64,000 bases of DNA from Pelagicoccus mobilis (GCF_016595505.1 NZ_JAENIL010000013.1:1-64000); one strand, 5' to 3'. Positions 35,750 through 44,224 are shown, counted from the first letter of the stretch. A program made the numbers and translations. The notes: generated by a model not told the origin, from the letters alone.

Positions 35750-36754
35750 TTATAGTTGCTCGCCGGATTTTAGGCGGCCGTTCGAGTCGTCGATCTCGTG
35801 CCAGCGGTAGAGGCTTCTGGTCTGCTCTTTCTTGAGGATTTTCCAGAGCTGCTTGTCTTCGCGTTTTTGCAGCTCGAGCTCGCGTAGGCCTTGGGCGTCG
35901 CAGCTGAGAAGGCGGGTGTAGCCTTTGAATTGACGAGGGCGGCCGATCAGACGCGACCCGCCTTCGCCAAGGCTACGGTGTGGCGAGGGCGTCTCGACAG
36001 CCTTCTTCTGCAGGGCGAGGAAGCTGTAGGGGAGGGAGCGGAGATCGATCTCCATGGTTTGGGAGAAGCGGGACCAGAAGCCTTCGGTGAATGCTTCGAT
36101 GGGGGGCTTGCCGAAGAAGTGGCACCAGTGGCGTTGGTTGTCTTCGGTGAGCATGGGACAGGTGTCGCAGTGGGTGCAGGGAGCGAGAGCTTGGAAATCG
36201 CCGCGCAAGGCTTGGCGTTGGGCGATGAGCTTGCGGCTGGCGGAGTGGTCTCCTGGCTCTACGAAGAGGATTTGGGAGGCGGAACGGAGTTGTTGGGAGA
36301 GGTTTTGCTGGGCCTCGTGGCCGAGTTCGTTGACGGCGTGGGAGATGAGGGTGAGGGCATTTTGAGGGATGACGGATGAGGTGTGAACTTCGACCTCTAG
36401 ACTTGGGTAGGCGTCTTGGATAGTTTTCTTGGCGAACTGGCAGGCTAGGCTTGAGTGGTCCCAGAGGAGTACCTTGTCGAAGAGGTGGGGGCCGAAGAAT
36501 TCGAGGAAGCGTAGGCTGGCGATGCCTGAACCGCAACCCCAGTCGAAGAGCGTGCGGGAGGCGGGGGCGAAGCCGGCTTGTTTGACGGATTCCAGGGCGC
36601 TGTCCCATTTCCAGCCGATGCGAGCGGCGAATGTGGCGTGGTAGTGGCGGAGGTCGTCTTCGCTTTGCCAGTAGACGCCGGGGGTGGAGCCGGTCGAGAG
36701 GAAGCGGCTGCGGAGGCGTTCGAGGGTGTCCCAGTTGATGTCGATTTCTTGCAT
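35750..36754 (-). CDS. Rsm22/METTL17-like methyltransferase-fold protein
   Basis: A 334-residue protein with a SAM-binding loop (LFDWGCGSGIASLRF, ~70-84) and a cysteine cluster CTHCDTCPML ... HWCHF near residues 200-220, which is the iron-sulfur-type cluster of the Rsm22/METTL17 family of small-subunit ribosome assembly factors. A stretch near residue 255-275 (SPHRSLGEGGSRLIGRP) is encoded by a family E repeat inserted in frame. Such bacterial members are rarely described. Likely acts on the 30S ribosome precursor; inferred from family. Confidence 0.7.
   Translation of the reverse strand: MQEIDINWDTLERLRSRFLSTGSTPGVYWQSEDDLRHYHATFAARIGWKWDSALESVKQAGFAPASRTLFDWGCGSGIASLRFLEFFGPHLFDKVLLWDHSSLACQFAKKTIQDAYPSLEVEVHTSSVIPQNALTLISHAVNELGHEAQQNLSQQLRSASQILFVEPGDHSASRKLIAQRQALRGDFQALAPCTHCDTCPMLTEDNQRHWCHFFGKPPIEAFTEGFWSRFSQTMEIDLRSLPYSFLALQKKAVETPSPHRSLGEGGSRLIGRPRQFKGYTRLLSCDAQGLRELELQKREDKQLWKILKKEQTRSLYRWHEIDDSNGRLKSGEQL
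35955..35990. repeat. Family E repeat inside the Rsm22-like gene
   Basis: CGCCTTCGCCAAGGCTACGG with flanking complementary bases, similar to the three copies near 13672-13829. It is read in frame within the methyltransferase gene. Confidence 0.55.
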
Positions 36755-36861
36755 GGAAAGGCGGAAGTGAAGAGCGAAAAGCGAAGTGTGAAAAGTGAAA
36801 AGGATATTGGGGGTTCTGAGCTTGTGTTGAATCAGGTGGTGGTCTGAATCGTTCTGATTCG

Positions 36862-38598
36862 ATGAAGACGATTTGGAGAGTTTCGAGTTACTTGTTTCGG
36901 TACAAGTGGATGTTTTGGGGGACGCTTGCCTTGGCGATCGGGAGTACCGGCTTCTATCTGGTCGTGCCGAAGGTGGCGGGGTATATCGTGAATCGGTTGA
37001 CTTCCCAGCAAGGGATTGACGGGTACTGGCTCCTCGTCGGGACGCTGATTGGCTGTTTTGCGATGCGCGAGACGCTTAATTCCTTGAGGATTCGGTTGAA
37101 CAACGTCCTGGAGCAGAAGGTGCTGATCGACTTGCGGACGGACTTGCACAAGAAGCTGCTGAACCTGCCGGTTCGCTATTTCGACACGCGTAAGTCTGGG
37201 GATATCGCTTCCCGCGTGATCGAGGACGTGCAAAATGTGGAGCGGGTGATTCTCGATGGGACGGAGCAGGGAAGCACGGCGATGCTTACTTTGATCGGGG
37301 TGACGGGGATGATGTTCTATTCCGAACCGCGTCTGGCGGCATTGATGATATTGCCGATTCCGATCATGGTGGTGCTGTCGCGACTGCACTTCAAGACGCA
37401 GAGCGTGAATTGGCGCAAGGTTCGCGAGGCTTCCGGGGAGTTGAGTTCGCTTTTGATCGAGGACATCCAGGGGAATCGCTTGATCAACTCTTTCGCCCTT
37501 AAGGAGCGGGAGCAGAAGCGCTTCACGGAGAAGGCGGAGGAGTTGCGTCGCTACACTTTGAAGGGGATGTTCCGCTGGTCCCTGCACGGCCCTGTGAACG
37601 GTTTTATCGTGAGCATGGGCACGGTCGCGGTGGTGGGCTATGGTGGGTACCTGACTTTCACGGAGCCGGAGACGTTCAAGACGGGGGACCTGGTGGAGTA
37701 CTTGCTGTTTTGCTACATGCTTTATCAGCCGCTGACATTGATCTCGTCGCTGAACAATATGTTGGCGACCGGGAAGGCTTCGGCGGAGCGTGTGTTCGAT
37801 TTGCTGGATTTCGATATCGATATTAAGGATCCGGATACGCCGAAGGCGTTTCCCGAGACTCCGCTGGAAGTGCAGTTCGCTTCGGTGGATTTCAAATACA
37901 CGGAGCGGGCTAATTTATTGTCGGACTTTTCCCTCACCATGCCGGCTGGCAAGGTGACGGCTCTTGTGGGCCATACGGGCGCGGGCAAGTCGACGGTGGC
38001 GAACCTTTTGCAACGCTACTACGATGTGAGCGAGGGCTCTGTTTCTCTCAATGGAGTCGATGTACGAGAGCTTACTTTGAAGGCGCTCCGTTCAAACATA
38101 GGCATGGTGGCGCAGGATCCGTTTTTGTTCGATGGAACGGTGAGAGATAACCTGTTGCTGGCTCGCGAGGACGCGACGGAAGAGGAGCTGGTGCAGGCTC
38201 TCGAAGGGGCGTGCGCTTGGGAGTTCGTATCCAAGCTTCCGGACGGGATGGATACTTTGATCGGGGAGCGCGGCATCCGTTTGAGTATGGGGGAGAAGCA
38301 GCGTTTGACGATTGCCCGCGTGATTTTGAGAAATCCTCCGCTGGTGATTCTCGACGAAGCGACTTCTGCGGTAGATACTTTGACGGAGGCGAAGATTCAG
38401 GCCGCGGTGGATAACTTGGTGAAGGAACGCACGACCCTTGTGATCGCTCACCGCTTATCGACTGTTTTGAAAGCCGACAAGATTGTTGTTCTCGATCAAG
38501 GGCGTATCATCGAAACGGGTACGCATGACGAGCTGCTGCATATCGACGGACATTATGCGAACCTCTGGAAGGTGCAGAGCGATTTGATCGCTGATTGA
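36862..38598 (+). CDS. ABC transporter, fused permease and ATPase
   Basis: A 578-residue half-transporter of the exporter type. Six membrane helices occupy residues ~15-310. The ATPase domain shows Walker A GHTGAGKST (~373), signature LSMGEKQRL (~474), Walker B LVILDEATSA and the H-loop IAHRLST. MsbA/LmrA-type exporters move lipids, drugs or peptides; the substrate is unknown. It works as a dimer, here likely a homodimer since no partner gene is near. Confidence 0.93.
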   Translation: MKTIWRVSSYLFRYKWMFWGTLALAIGSTGFYLVVPKVAGYIVNRLTSQQGIDGYWLLVGTLIGCFAMRETLNSLRIRLNNVLEQKVLIDLRTDLHKKLLNLPVRYFDTRKSGDIASRVIEDVQNVERVILDGTEQGSTAMLTLIGVTGMMFYSEPRLAALMILPIPIMVVLSRLHFKTQSVNWRKVREASGELSSLLIEDIQGNRLINSFALKEREQKRFTEKAEELRRYTLKGMFRWSLHGPVNGFIVSMGTVAVVGYGGYLTFTEPETFKTGDLVEYLLFCYMLYQPLTLISSLNNMLATGKASAERVFDLLDFDIDIKDPDTPKAFPETPLEVQFASVDFKYTERANLLSDFSLTMPAGKVTALVGHTGAGKSTVANLLQRYYDVSEGSVSLNGVDVRELTLKALRSNIGMVAQDPFLFDGTVRDNLLLAREDATEEELVQALEGACAWEFVSKLPDGMDTLIGERGIRLSMGEKQRLTIARVILRNPPLVILDEATSAVDTLTEAKIQAAVDNLVKERTTLVIAHRLSTVLKADKIVVLDQGRIIETGTHDELLHIDGHYANLWKVQSDLIAD

Positions 38599-38607
38599 TA
38601 GCAGGAG

Positions 38608-38634
38608 TGGCCGTTGCGGACAACGGCCGCTACC
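38608..38634 (-). repeat. REP-like element, family B, copy 3
   Basis: The plus strand reads TGGCCGTTG-CGGA-CAACGGCC then GCTACC. The head begins two bases after the dus stop codon. Confidence 0.85.
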
Positions 38635-38636
38635 GT

Positions 38637-39704
38637 TCAAGACTCGCGATTGGGTCGGGCGATGACGCCTGGGTAGGGCTCGGCGGCGAAGAGATGCTCG
38701 GGGCCTTCGGGCATGTGTCGGTCGCAGATTCCAAAAAGGTCTGCCTTGGTTTTTGCCCGTCTCATTTCGTAGAGGAACTTTCCTTCGGGGTCCACGCCTT
38801 GGCCGACGAAGTTGAGGTATTTTTTCATCTTAGCAACTTGGCGAAGCTCAGGAGCGTCCGGTTTCGCAACGGCGTGGTAGAGCTTTTTGATATACTGGTT
38901 GACCTCTTGAAGTGTGATCTTGGATACGGGCTGACCGTTTTGCTCTTCGCGGATTTGGCGGAAAATCCATGGGTTGCGAATGGCGTGTCGACCGATCATC
39001 ACGCCCGCGGCGCCGGTGTAGTCGAGCACCCAGCGGGCCTTGGCGGCGGAGGTGACGTCGCCGTTGGCGAGGAGGGGGCAATCGACGCGCTCTACGGCTT
39101 GCTTGATGCAGTCGTAGTGGACCTCGCTGCGGTACATCTCTTTAACGGTGCGGCCGTGAAGGGAGAGGAGGTCGACTTGGTGCTTGTTGACGAGGTCGAG
39201 GATGGTTTCGAAATTTTGCGTATCCTCGAAGCCGATACGCATCTTCACGGTGAAGAGTCCGGGGCACGTTTCGCGTAGGGCGCCGAGGACGCGGTCTATT
39301 TTTTGTGGATCGCGCAGGAGGCCGCCTCCGCATTGTTTTTTGTAAACGGTTGGGGAGGGGCATCCCATGTTGAGGTCGACGCCGGCGATGGGGTGGTTTT
39401 GCAGGTCCTTGGCGGCTCGCACTAGGTGGTCGATGTCCTCGCCGATCATCTGGGCGAAGACGGGGCGGCCGGTATTGTTTTCGACTACGGCTTCGAGGAT
39501 GTGCTTTTCGAGGCGGGACTGGGAGTGGACGCGGAAGTATTCGGTGACGAAGTAGTCGGGGGCGCCGCAGTCGGCGATGACTGCCATGAAGGGGCGGTCG
39601 GTGACGTCTTGCATGGGAGCGAGCGCCGTGAGGGGCAGCCCCGCTTGAATGGGTGCGGGGAGCGGGTGGCTGGATTTTGCGCTGCTTGAAATCGGTTCGC
39701 TCAT
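38637..39704 (-). CDS. dus: tRNA-dihydrouridine synthase
   Basis: A 355-residue FMN-dependent enzyme from the ATG at 39704. LTALAPMQDVTDRPF opens the TIM barrel; DLNMGCPSPTVYKKQCGGGL holds the catalytic cysteine; LLSLHGRTVKEMYRSEVHYD and PLLANGDVTSAAKA are FMN-binding segments. It reduces uridines in tRNA. Which Dus subgroup is not clear from motifs alone. Confidence 0.93.
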   Translation of the reverse strand: MSEPISSSAKSSHPLPAPIQAGLPLTALAPMQDVTDRPFMAVIADCGAPDYFVTEYFRVHSQSRLEKHILEAVVENNTGRPVFAQMIGEDIDHLVRAAKDLQNHPIAGVDLNMGCPSPTVYKKQCGGGLLRDPQKIDRVLGALRETCPGLFTVKMRIGFEDTQNFETILDLVNKHQVDLLSLHGRTVKEMYRSEVHYDCIKQAVERVDCPLLANGDVTSAAKARWVLDYTGAAGVMIGRHAIRNPWIFRQIREEQNGQPVSKITLQEVNQYIKKLYHAVAKPDAPELRQVAKMKKYLNFVGQGVDPEGKFLYEMRRAKTKADLFGICDRHMPEGPEHLFAAEPYPGVIARPNRES

Positions 39705-39759
39705 GGGCAAGGGCGAAGGGAATGGAGGCTGTGCTGGGAAATGTGAAGTTTGAAATGGC

Positions 39760-40167
39760 CTAGGCTTCGGAGCAGATGTCTGCGGTGGCGGCTTTTTGGA
39801 TGAGTTCTTGGAGGATGGTTTCGTCTATGTCGGAGAGGCGTTTGATGTTGAGGCAGCAGCTGCCGGTCTTGTGCTTGCCGAGCTGGGCGAGCAAGTCGCC
39901 GTAGTCATCGAAGCCCGCCATGAGGTAGATGGAGAGGTATTGCTTGCGAGGGGAGACGCCGATGCGGAACCAATCGCCTTCGCGGCCGGTGGCGTAGCGG
40001 TAGTGGTAGGATCCGTAGCCGACGATGGCGTCGCCCCACATGTAGGGTTTGGCGGCGGTGGCGGCCTTCATCCAGCGGCAGATGGTTTTGGTGTCTTTGC
40101 GTTTTTGCGGGTCTTCGATGGCGTTGAGGAAGGCGGGGACGCTGGCGTTGTTTTTCTGGGTCTTCAT
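39760..40167 (-). CDS. DUF1801-type protein
   Basis: A 135-residue protein from the ATG at 40167 (MKTQKNNASVPAFLNAIEDP). WGDAIVGYG, KQYLSIYLMAGFDDYGDLLA and TGSCCLNIKRLSDID match the DUF1801 fold. Function unresolved in this family. It is divergent from the ECF sigma gene. Confidence 0.85.
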   Translation of the reverse strand: MKTQKNNASVPAFLNAIEDPQKRKDTKTICRWMKAATAAKPYMWGDAIVGYGSYHYRYATGREGDWFRIGVSPRKQYLSIYLMAGFDDYGDLLAQLGKHKTGSCCLNIKRLSDIDETILQELIQKAATADICSEA

Positions 40168-40342
40168 CTTTCTGAGGGACGGGAGCGGAGTTTGGCGGGA
40201 TTTTACGAAGATATGGGGTGTTGCGGCGTGTCGCAAGCGACAGGGCTACAAGGGCTTGTTATGTGAGCGAGTTTTTGTTGGAAATCGTGTAACGCTATCG
40301 TTTGGCGGCAGTAGTCCTAGGCGAACAGAAGAATTCGATTCA

Positions 40343-40915
40343 GTGGATACGGTAGATGATAACAGATTGATGACGGCGGTCCGGGACGGGGATCTGGACG
40401 GGATTGGCGTTTTGTTTGAGAGATATCACGCTCCGCTGGTCGGATACTTTCGCAGAATGTGCGGAAGCTCGGAGCTGAGCGAGGACCTGGCTCAGGAGAC
40501 GTTTTGGCGGATCTTGAGGTATCGCAGGACTTACGACGCGAGCCGGCCTTTTCGCGCTTGGATGTACCAGATAGCCCGTAATCTCATGTATGATCATGCC
40601 AAGAAACAGAAGTCGGCGAACCGTGTTTTTGACGACCGGGTGGAGGTCGATTCCGAGAGCTTCGCTCAGCCCGATTGCGATGTAGGGCGCGAGGTGGAGC
40701 GTGCCGATAGCAAGGAGCTTTTGAAGCAGGCGCTTGCCAAGCTGCCATTGGAGAAGCGGGAGCTGATCGTGATGTGCCGTTTTGAGGAAATGCCGTATGC
40801 GGAGATCGCTCCGATGTTTAACTGCAGCGTGGGTACGTTGAAGGTGCGTCTTTTTCGGGCGCTGCAGGATTTGAAAATTGTATTTGAAGAATTGGGAGGA
40901 AAGCAAATCGCATGA
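40343..40915 (+). CDS. ECF-type RNA polymerase sigma factor
   Basis: A 190-residue sigma factor if started at the GTG at 40343 (an ATG at 40370 would cut the conserved DDNRLMTAVRDGD start). Region 2 is LSEDLAQETFWRILRYRRTY with IARNLMYDHAK; region 4 is EKRELIVMCRFEEMPYAEIA then CSVGTLKVRLFRALQ. Stop and next start overlap (ATGA). It most likely directs transcription of its own operon, which also encodes an anti-sigma-like protein and a DUF4097 protein. Confidence 0.9.
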   Translation: MDTVDDNRLMTAVRDGDLDGIGVLFERYHAPLVGYFRRMCGSSELSEDLAQETFWRILRYRRTYDASRPFRAWMYQIARNLMYDHAKKQKSANRVFDDRVEVDSESFAQPDCDVGREVERADSKELLKQALAKLPLEKRELIVMCRFEEMPYAEIAPMFNCSVGTLKVRLFRALQDLKIVFEELGGKQIA

Positions 40916-41667
40916 AGGACCAAGAGAAGAAAGCGTTCATCGACCGTTTACGAAAAGGTCAGGAATTGATCGATCCGTCTCGGGAGGAAAAGGAGATCGC
41001 GAGTTTGTGGGACCAGCTCGGTGAGTTGGATGAGCCGGCTCAGGTGGATGAGGAGAGCGTATCCGATTTTCAGGATAAGCTGGTCCAGTATCGCCAAGGG
41101 TGGCAGGCTGCTCTGGATAAGGAGCGGGAGATTGCCCCGGCTACGGCAGGTGGGCAGCGTCCGGTTTGGGTAGCGTTCAGCTACGGTTTGGTTGCTTGTG
41201 TGGCGGCTGTGTTAGCGATCGGTGGATACGCTGGATTTAACTTCGTGCAGCGAGCGAACGATTTGGAGGCGGAGCTACGCAGCACGCAGGAAACGCTTGC
41301 TTTGTCGCTGCTTGAGCAATCTTCGCCATCGAAACGGTTGGCGGGATTGGCGACCGTTTCGAAAATTGGCGAACCGAGTCCGGTCTTGCGGGAATCGGTG
41401 GTGCGGACGTTTGACGGCGAGTCGAACTTGAACGTTCGCTTGGCGGCGGTATCGGTGTTGAGCTTGTTGCCGAGGGAAGAGGCTTTGTCGGTTTTGCTCG
41501 CTCGTTTGGAGCGTGAGAGCTCGCCGGTGGTGCAGCTGGAGATTTTGAGGCAAGTGGTCGAGCTCGTGGGCGAAGATTCGGACGCGGATCTGAGCGAACG
41601 GATTGAGTCGATCCCGATGGAGCCACGCGTGCGCAGCTTGTGGGAAGAGAAATTCAAGGGTATTTAA
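40912..41667 (+). CDS. Membrane protein with HEAT-like C-terminus, probable anti-sigma partner
   Basis: A 251-residue protein with one membrane helix (VWVAFSYGLVACVAAVLAIG, ~83-103), a charged cytoplasmic N-terminus, and a C-terminal helical-repeat-like domain (~145-250, LRESVVRTFDGESNLNVRLA). It overlaps the sigma gene by four bases, so the two are cotranslated, the usual position of an anti-sigma factor. No zinc-binding anti-sigma motif is seen. Role inferred from position. Confidence 0.7.
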   Translation: MKDQEKKAFIDRLRKGQELIDPSREEKEIASLWDQLGELDEPAQVDEESVSDFQDKLVQYRQGWQAALDKEREIAPATAGGQRPVWVAFSYGLVACVAAVLAIGGYAGFNFVQRANDLEAELRSTQETLALSLLEQSSPSKRLAGLATVSKIGEPSPVLRESVVRTFDGESNLNVRLAAVSVLSLLPREEALSVLLARLERESSPVVQLEILRQVVELVGEDSDADLSERIESIPMEPRVRSLWEEKFKGI

Positions 41668-41685
41668 AAATTGGAGACTATTAGG

Positions 41686-42444
41686 ATGAAAATTGTTTTT
41701 AAGTTAGTGGGACTGCTGGTCCTGGGGTTTGGTGGGGTGACGCTTTTATCGGCGGATGAGCTTTGGTTTGAGGGAAAGACACAGGAGCTCGCAGTAGAGG
41801 AGGGGGCGGATATCATGCTCTCGGTATCGAGCGAGGACGGTGATATTCGAGTGGTCGGCGAGGACCGTGGATCGATCGAGGTGACATTGTCAGATTTTAA
41901 AGCGGATGATCCGAAGCGTAACCGGGCGGCGATCATGTTTACGGAGGACAATGGCTTTGTCCGCGTGAAGTTGAATCTGGTCGGGAAGCTCCGGAAGACG
42001 GATATTGTGATCAGGGTTCCGCAGCGCATCTCGATGCGGCTGAACTCGGTTGATGGAGATTTGCGAGTAGACGATGTTGTGGGTGAGTTGGATGTGTCGG
42101 CTGTGGACGGCGATGTGGTTCTGCAGGAAGTTGAGGGCGGTATTGTTGCGAACTCTGTAGATGGAGACATCCGTATCATTCTATCCGATACGGGTTTTAA
42201 GAGTCCGATCTCAATGGTGACGGTGGATGGACATGTGCATCTGGTGACGCCTTCCAACTTTCATGCGGACTTTTCGGCCTCGACGATCGATGGGACATTC
42301 AAGTCGGACCTGGAGTATCGGGTGAAGGGGGGCGGCAAGAATTTTTGGGGCGATGGCGTCAATATGAACGGCCAGTTTGGTGAGGGTGGCCCGCCGCTGT
42401 CGATGAAGACGATCGATGGGAGCATCTTTGTGAAAGAGAAGTAG
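41686..42444 (+). CDS. Exported DUF4097-type repeat protein with VDGD repeats
   Basis: A 252-residue protein from the ATG at 41686 with a signal peptide (KLVGLLVLGFGGVTLLSADE). Seven short repeats on the plan (S/T)(V/E/I)DG(D/H/T) occur (SEDGDIRV, SVDGDLRV, AVDGDVVL, SVDGDIRI, TVDGHVHL, TIDGTFKS, TIDGSIFV), the same beta-helix-like layout as the other DUF4097 protein here but a different repeat word. It is the last gene of the sigma operon (18-base gap). Confidence 0.85.
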   Translation: MKIVFKLVGLLVLGFGGVTLLSADELWFEGKTQELAVEEGADIMLSVSSEDGDIRVVGEDRGSIEVTLSDFKADDPKRNRAAIMFTEDNGFVRVKLNLVGKLRKTDIVIRVPQRISMRLNSVDGDLRVDDVVGELDVSAVDGDVVLQEVEGGIVANSVDGDIRIILSDTGFKSPISMVTVDGHVHLVTPSNFHADFSASTIDGTFKSDLEYRVKGGGKNFWGDGVNMNGQFGEGGPPLSMKTIDGSIFVKEK

Positions 42445-42453
42445 CGGGCGAGG

Positions 42454-42480
42454 GGCAATGACGGAGCAACAGCCGAGGGC
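42454..42480 (-). repeat. REP-like element, family D, degenerate copy
   Basis: GGCAATGACGGAGCAACAGC then CGAGGGC: the left arm matches family D but the right arm is altered, so this is a decayed copy in front of the perfect copy at 42511. Confidence 0.45.
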
Positions 42481-42510
42481 AGCTAGGTTTCGCTCGGATC
42501 TAGGCTCCAC

Positions 42511-42534
42511 GGCAATGACGGAGCATTGCCCTCC
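42511..42534 (-). repeat. REP-like element, family D, copy 2
   Basis: GGCAATG-ACGGAG-CATTGCC then CTCC; arms pair perfectly. Its head abuts the TAG stop codon of the LytTR regulator gene. Confidence 0.85.
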
Positions 42535-43271
42535 TAGAGGCTGGTGAGCTCTTTGAACTTGCTGGCTTGGCGGCGGGAGATTTCGACTTCTTCGCCTGCG
42601 GAGAGGGTGAGTTTGAGTCCGCCGGAAAACCAGGGCTCGATGCCGGAGATGTGCTTGAGGTTGACGATCTGTTGGCGGTTGGCTCGGAAGAACTGGCCGG
42701 GATCGAGTCGCTCTTCGAGTTGGTTGAGCGTCTTGGGGATTGTGGGCCGGTTATCGGCGAAATGGATACGGGTGTAGCTGCCTTCGATTTCGAGGAGGCG
42801 GATGTCGGCGACTTTGACGAACCAGCAGCGGTCTCCGTCTTTTACGAAGACTTGGGAGGCGGAGGTGAGCGGGGCTGGTTGATGGGAGCTTGCATCGCGG
42901 CTCGCCGGGCCGTCGAGCCCTACCGTCGATTGTGTCATCTTTTCTAGGGCGGTGGCGAGGCGGTCCGTTTGGATGGGTTTTTGCAGGTAGTCGAGGGCGT
43001 TGTATTCGAAGGCTTTGAGCGCGTATTGGTCGTAGGCGGTGGTGAAGATCACTTGCGGGGCTTCGTCGAGTTCTTCGAGGATTTCGAAGCCGTCTTTTCC
43101 GGGAAGGTGGATATCAAGAAAAAGCAGCTCGGGTTGGAGCTTCTTGATTTGGGCGATCGCTTCGTCGGCGTTTTCCGCTTCGCCGACTATCTCGATGGAG
43201 TCGAAGGCTTTGAGTAGGCCTTTGAGCTCTTGGCGAGCGAGGCGGGAGTCTTCGACGATGAAGGCGCGCAT
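42534..43271 (-). CDS. LytTR-family response regulator
   Basis: A 245-residue regulator from the ATG at 43271 (MRAFIVEDSRLARQELKG). The receiver domain has LLFLDIHLPGKDGF with the phosphorylated aspartate (~54) and spans ~1-112. A linker of ~30 residues follows, of which about 12 (STVGLDGPASRDA) are encoded by a REP-like element read in frame. The LytTR DNA-binding domain covers ~145-245 (RIHFADNRPTIPKTLNQLEE, then FRANRQQIVNLKHI). It pairs with the LytS-type kinase at 44225. Confidence 0.93.
   Translation of the reverse strand: MRAFIVEDSRLARQELKGLLKAFDSIEIVGEAENADEAIAQIKKLQPELLFLDIHLPGKDGFEILEELDEAPQVIFTTAYDQYALKAFEYNALDYLQKPIQTDRLATALEKMTQSTVGLDGPASRDASSHQPAPLTSASQVFVKDGDRCWFVKVADIRLLEIEGSYTRIHFADNRPTIPKTLNQLEERLDPGQFFRANRQQIVNLKHISGIEPWFSGGLKLTLSAGEEVEISRRQASKFKELTSL
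42891..42924 (-). repeat. REP-like element, family A, copy 3, inside the LytTR regulator gene
   Basis: GGCTCG-CCGGGCCGT-CGAGCC then CTACC. It encodes VGLDGPASRDA on the minus strand, exactly in the linker between receiver and DNA-binding domains. Confidence 0.9.
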
Positions 43272-43300
43272 TTCCGAAGGCAGAATTGGGTTCCGGGAAT

Positions 43301-43328
43301 AAGGCGTGACGTGGTGGTCACGCCTTTC
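43301..43328 (-). terminator. Hairpin between the DUF1080 gene and the LytTR gene
   Basis: AAGGCGTGAC-GTGGTG-GTCACGCCTT, 10-bp perfect arms. It lies in the gap after the DUF1080 stop and before the LytTR start. The run of T on the minus strand is weak (TTATTCC), so terminator function is tentative. Confidence 0.55.
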
Positions 43329-43343
43329 GTTTTCGTATGGCTG

Positions 43344-43369
43344 TGGCCGTTGGGACAACGGCCGCTACC
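43344..43369 (-). repeat. REP-like element, family B, copy 4
   Basis: TGGCCGTTG-GGA-CAACGGCC then GCTACC. The head starts two bases after the DUF1080 stop. Confidence 0.88.
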
Positions 43370-43371
43370 AT

Positions 43372-44190
43372 TTACTTTTTGGCTTTTAGTTCGGGGAGGA
43401 TGGTGCGGTCGTTGATTTCCTCGCCGTCGAGTTCGCGAAGCCAGATATTGCGGAATGAGACGGCGTCGGTGTGGTCTTGCAGGGAGATCGGCTGCTTGAC
43501 GGGGTGAGCCTTGTATTCAGGGAGTCCGCGGAAAATAGTTGGTCCGTAGAGCTCGGCGTCTAGTTGGGTGAGGACGCCGTTGATGAATGTTGTCATGCGG
43601 GCTGGCGATTTGAGGGAGCCGTCTGCATGGAAGCGGGGAGCGATGTAGATGACGTCGTAGGTGGACCATTCGCCGGGCTTGCGAGCTGGGTTCGCGAGCG
43701 GCGGGAACTGTTTGTAGAGAGAGCCGAGTTGGCCGTTGGCGTAGGTTTCGTTCTGGTAGGAGTCGAGGATCTGGGTTTCGTAGCGACCGCCGCCGAAGAA
43801 GAGTCCGCTGTTGCCGCGACCTTGACCATTGCCGTCGACGACTTCCGGGGAGCGGAACTCGAGGTGGAATTGGACGTCTCCGAAGGATTGCTTTGTGCGT
43901 AGGCCGTTGTTGGTCTTCGGCTTTTGTGGGGCGATGGTGACGATGCCGTCGGCTACGATCCATTCGTTTTCGGCCTTTGGATTGGTGTGTTCCCAGGCGT
44001 CGAGGTTGCTCCCGTCGAAGAGGACGATCGCGTCTGAGGGGATTCCGCTGGAGGGGACGTCAACCACTTGGACTTTAGGCTCCCACTGCTCGGTGAGCTT
44101 TGGATCGGGCTTTTCTTCGTCCTTGGCGAGGCAGGATGTGGCTACGGCCACGCTTAGGAAAGTGATAAGGGCAGGGGTGTGCTTGATCAT
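43372..44190 (-). CDS. Exported DUF1080 (3-keto-disaccharide hydrolase-like) protein
   Basis: A 272-residue protein with a signal peptide (LITFLSVAVATSCLA). DUF1080 fold: DAIVLFDGSNLDAWEHTNPK near residue 57, FHLEFRSPEVVDGNGQGRGN near 130, and NSGLFFGGGRYETQILDSY. Family members are lectin-like or hydrolase-like proteins for sugars, common in Planctomycetes and Verrucomicrobia. It lies between the LytS kinase and its regulator. Confidence 0.88.
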   Translation of the reverse strand: MIKHTPALITFLSVAVATSCLAKDEEKPDPKLTEQWEPKVQVVDVPSSGIPSDAIVLFDGSNLDAWEHTNPKAENEWIVADGIVTIAPQKPKTNNGLRTKQSFGDVQFHLEFRSPEVVDGNGQGRGNSGLFFGGGRYETQILDSYQNETYANGQLGSLYKQFPPLANPARKPGEWSTYDVIYIAPRFHADGSLKSPARMTTFINGVLTQLDAELYGPTIFRGLPEYKAHPVKQPISLQDHTDAVSFRNIWLRELDGEEINDRTILPELKAKK

Positions 44191-44224
44191 ATTACAAGTG
44201 AAGTCGCAGCTATCCGGCGCTTTT

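Noticed and set aside
39796-40266. Open frame opposite the DUF1801 gene
   Set aside because: Glycine/valine/alanine-rich shadow of the minus-strand gene.
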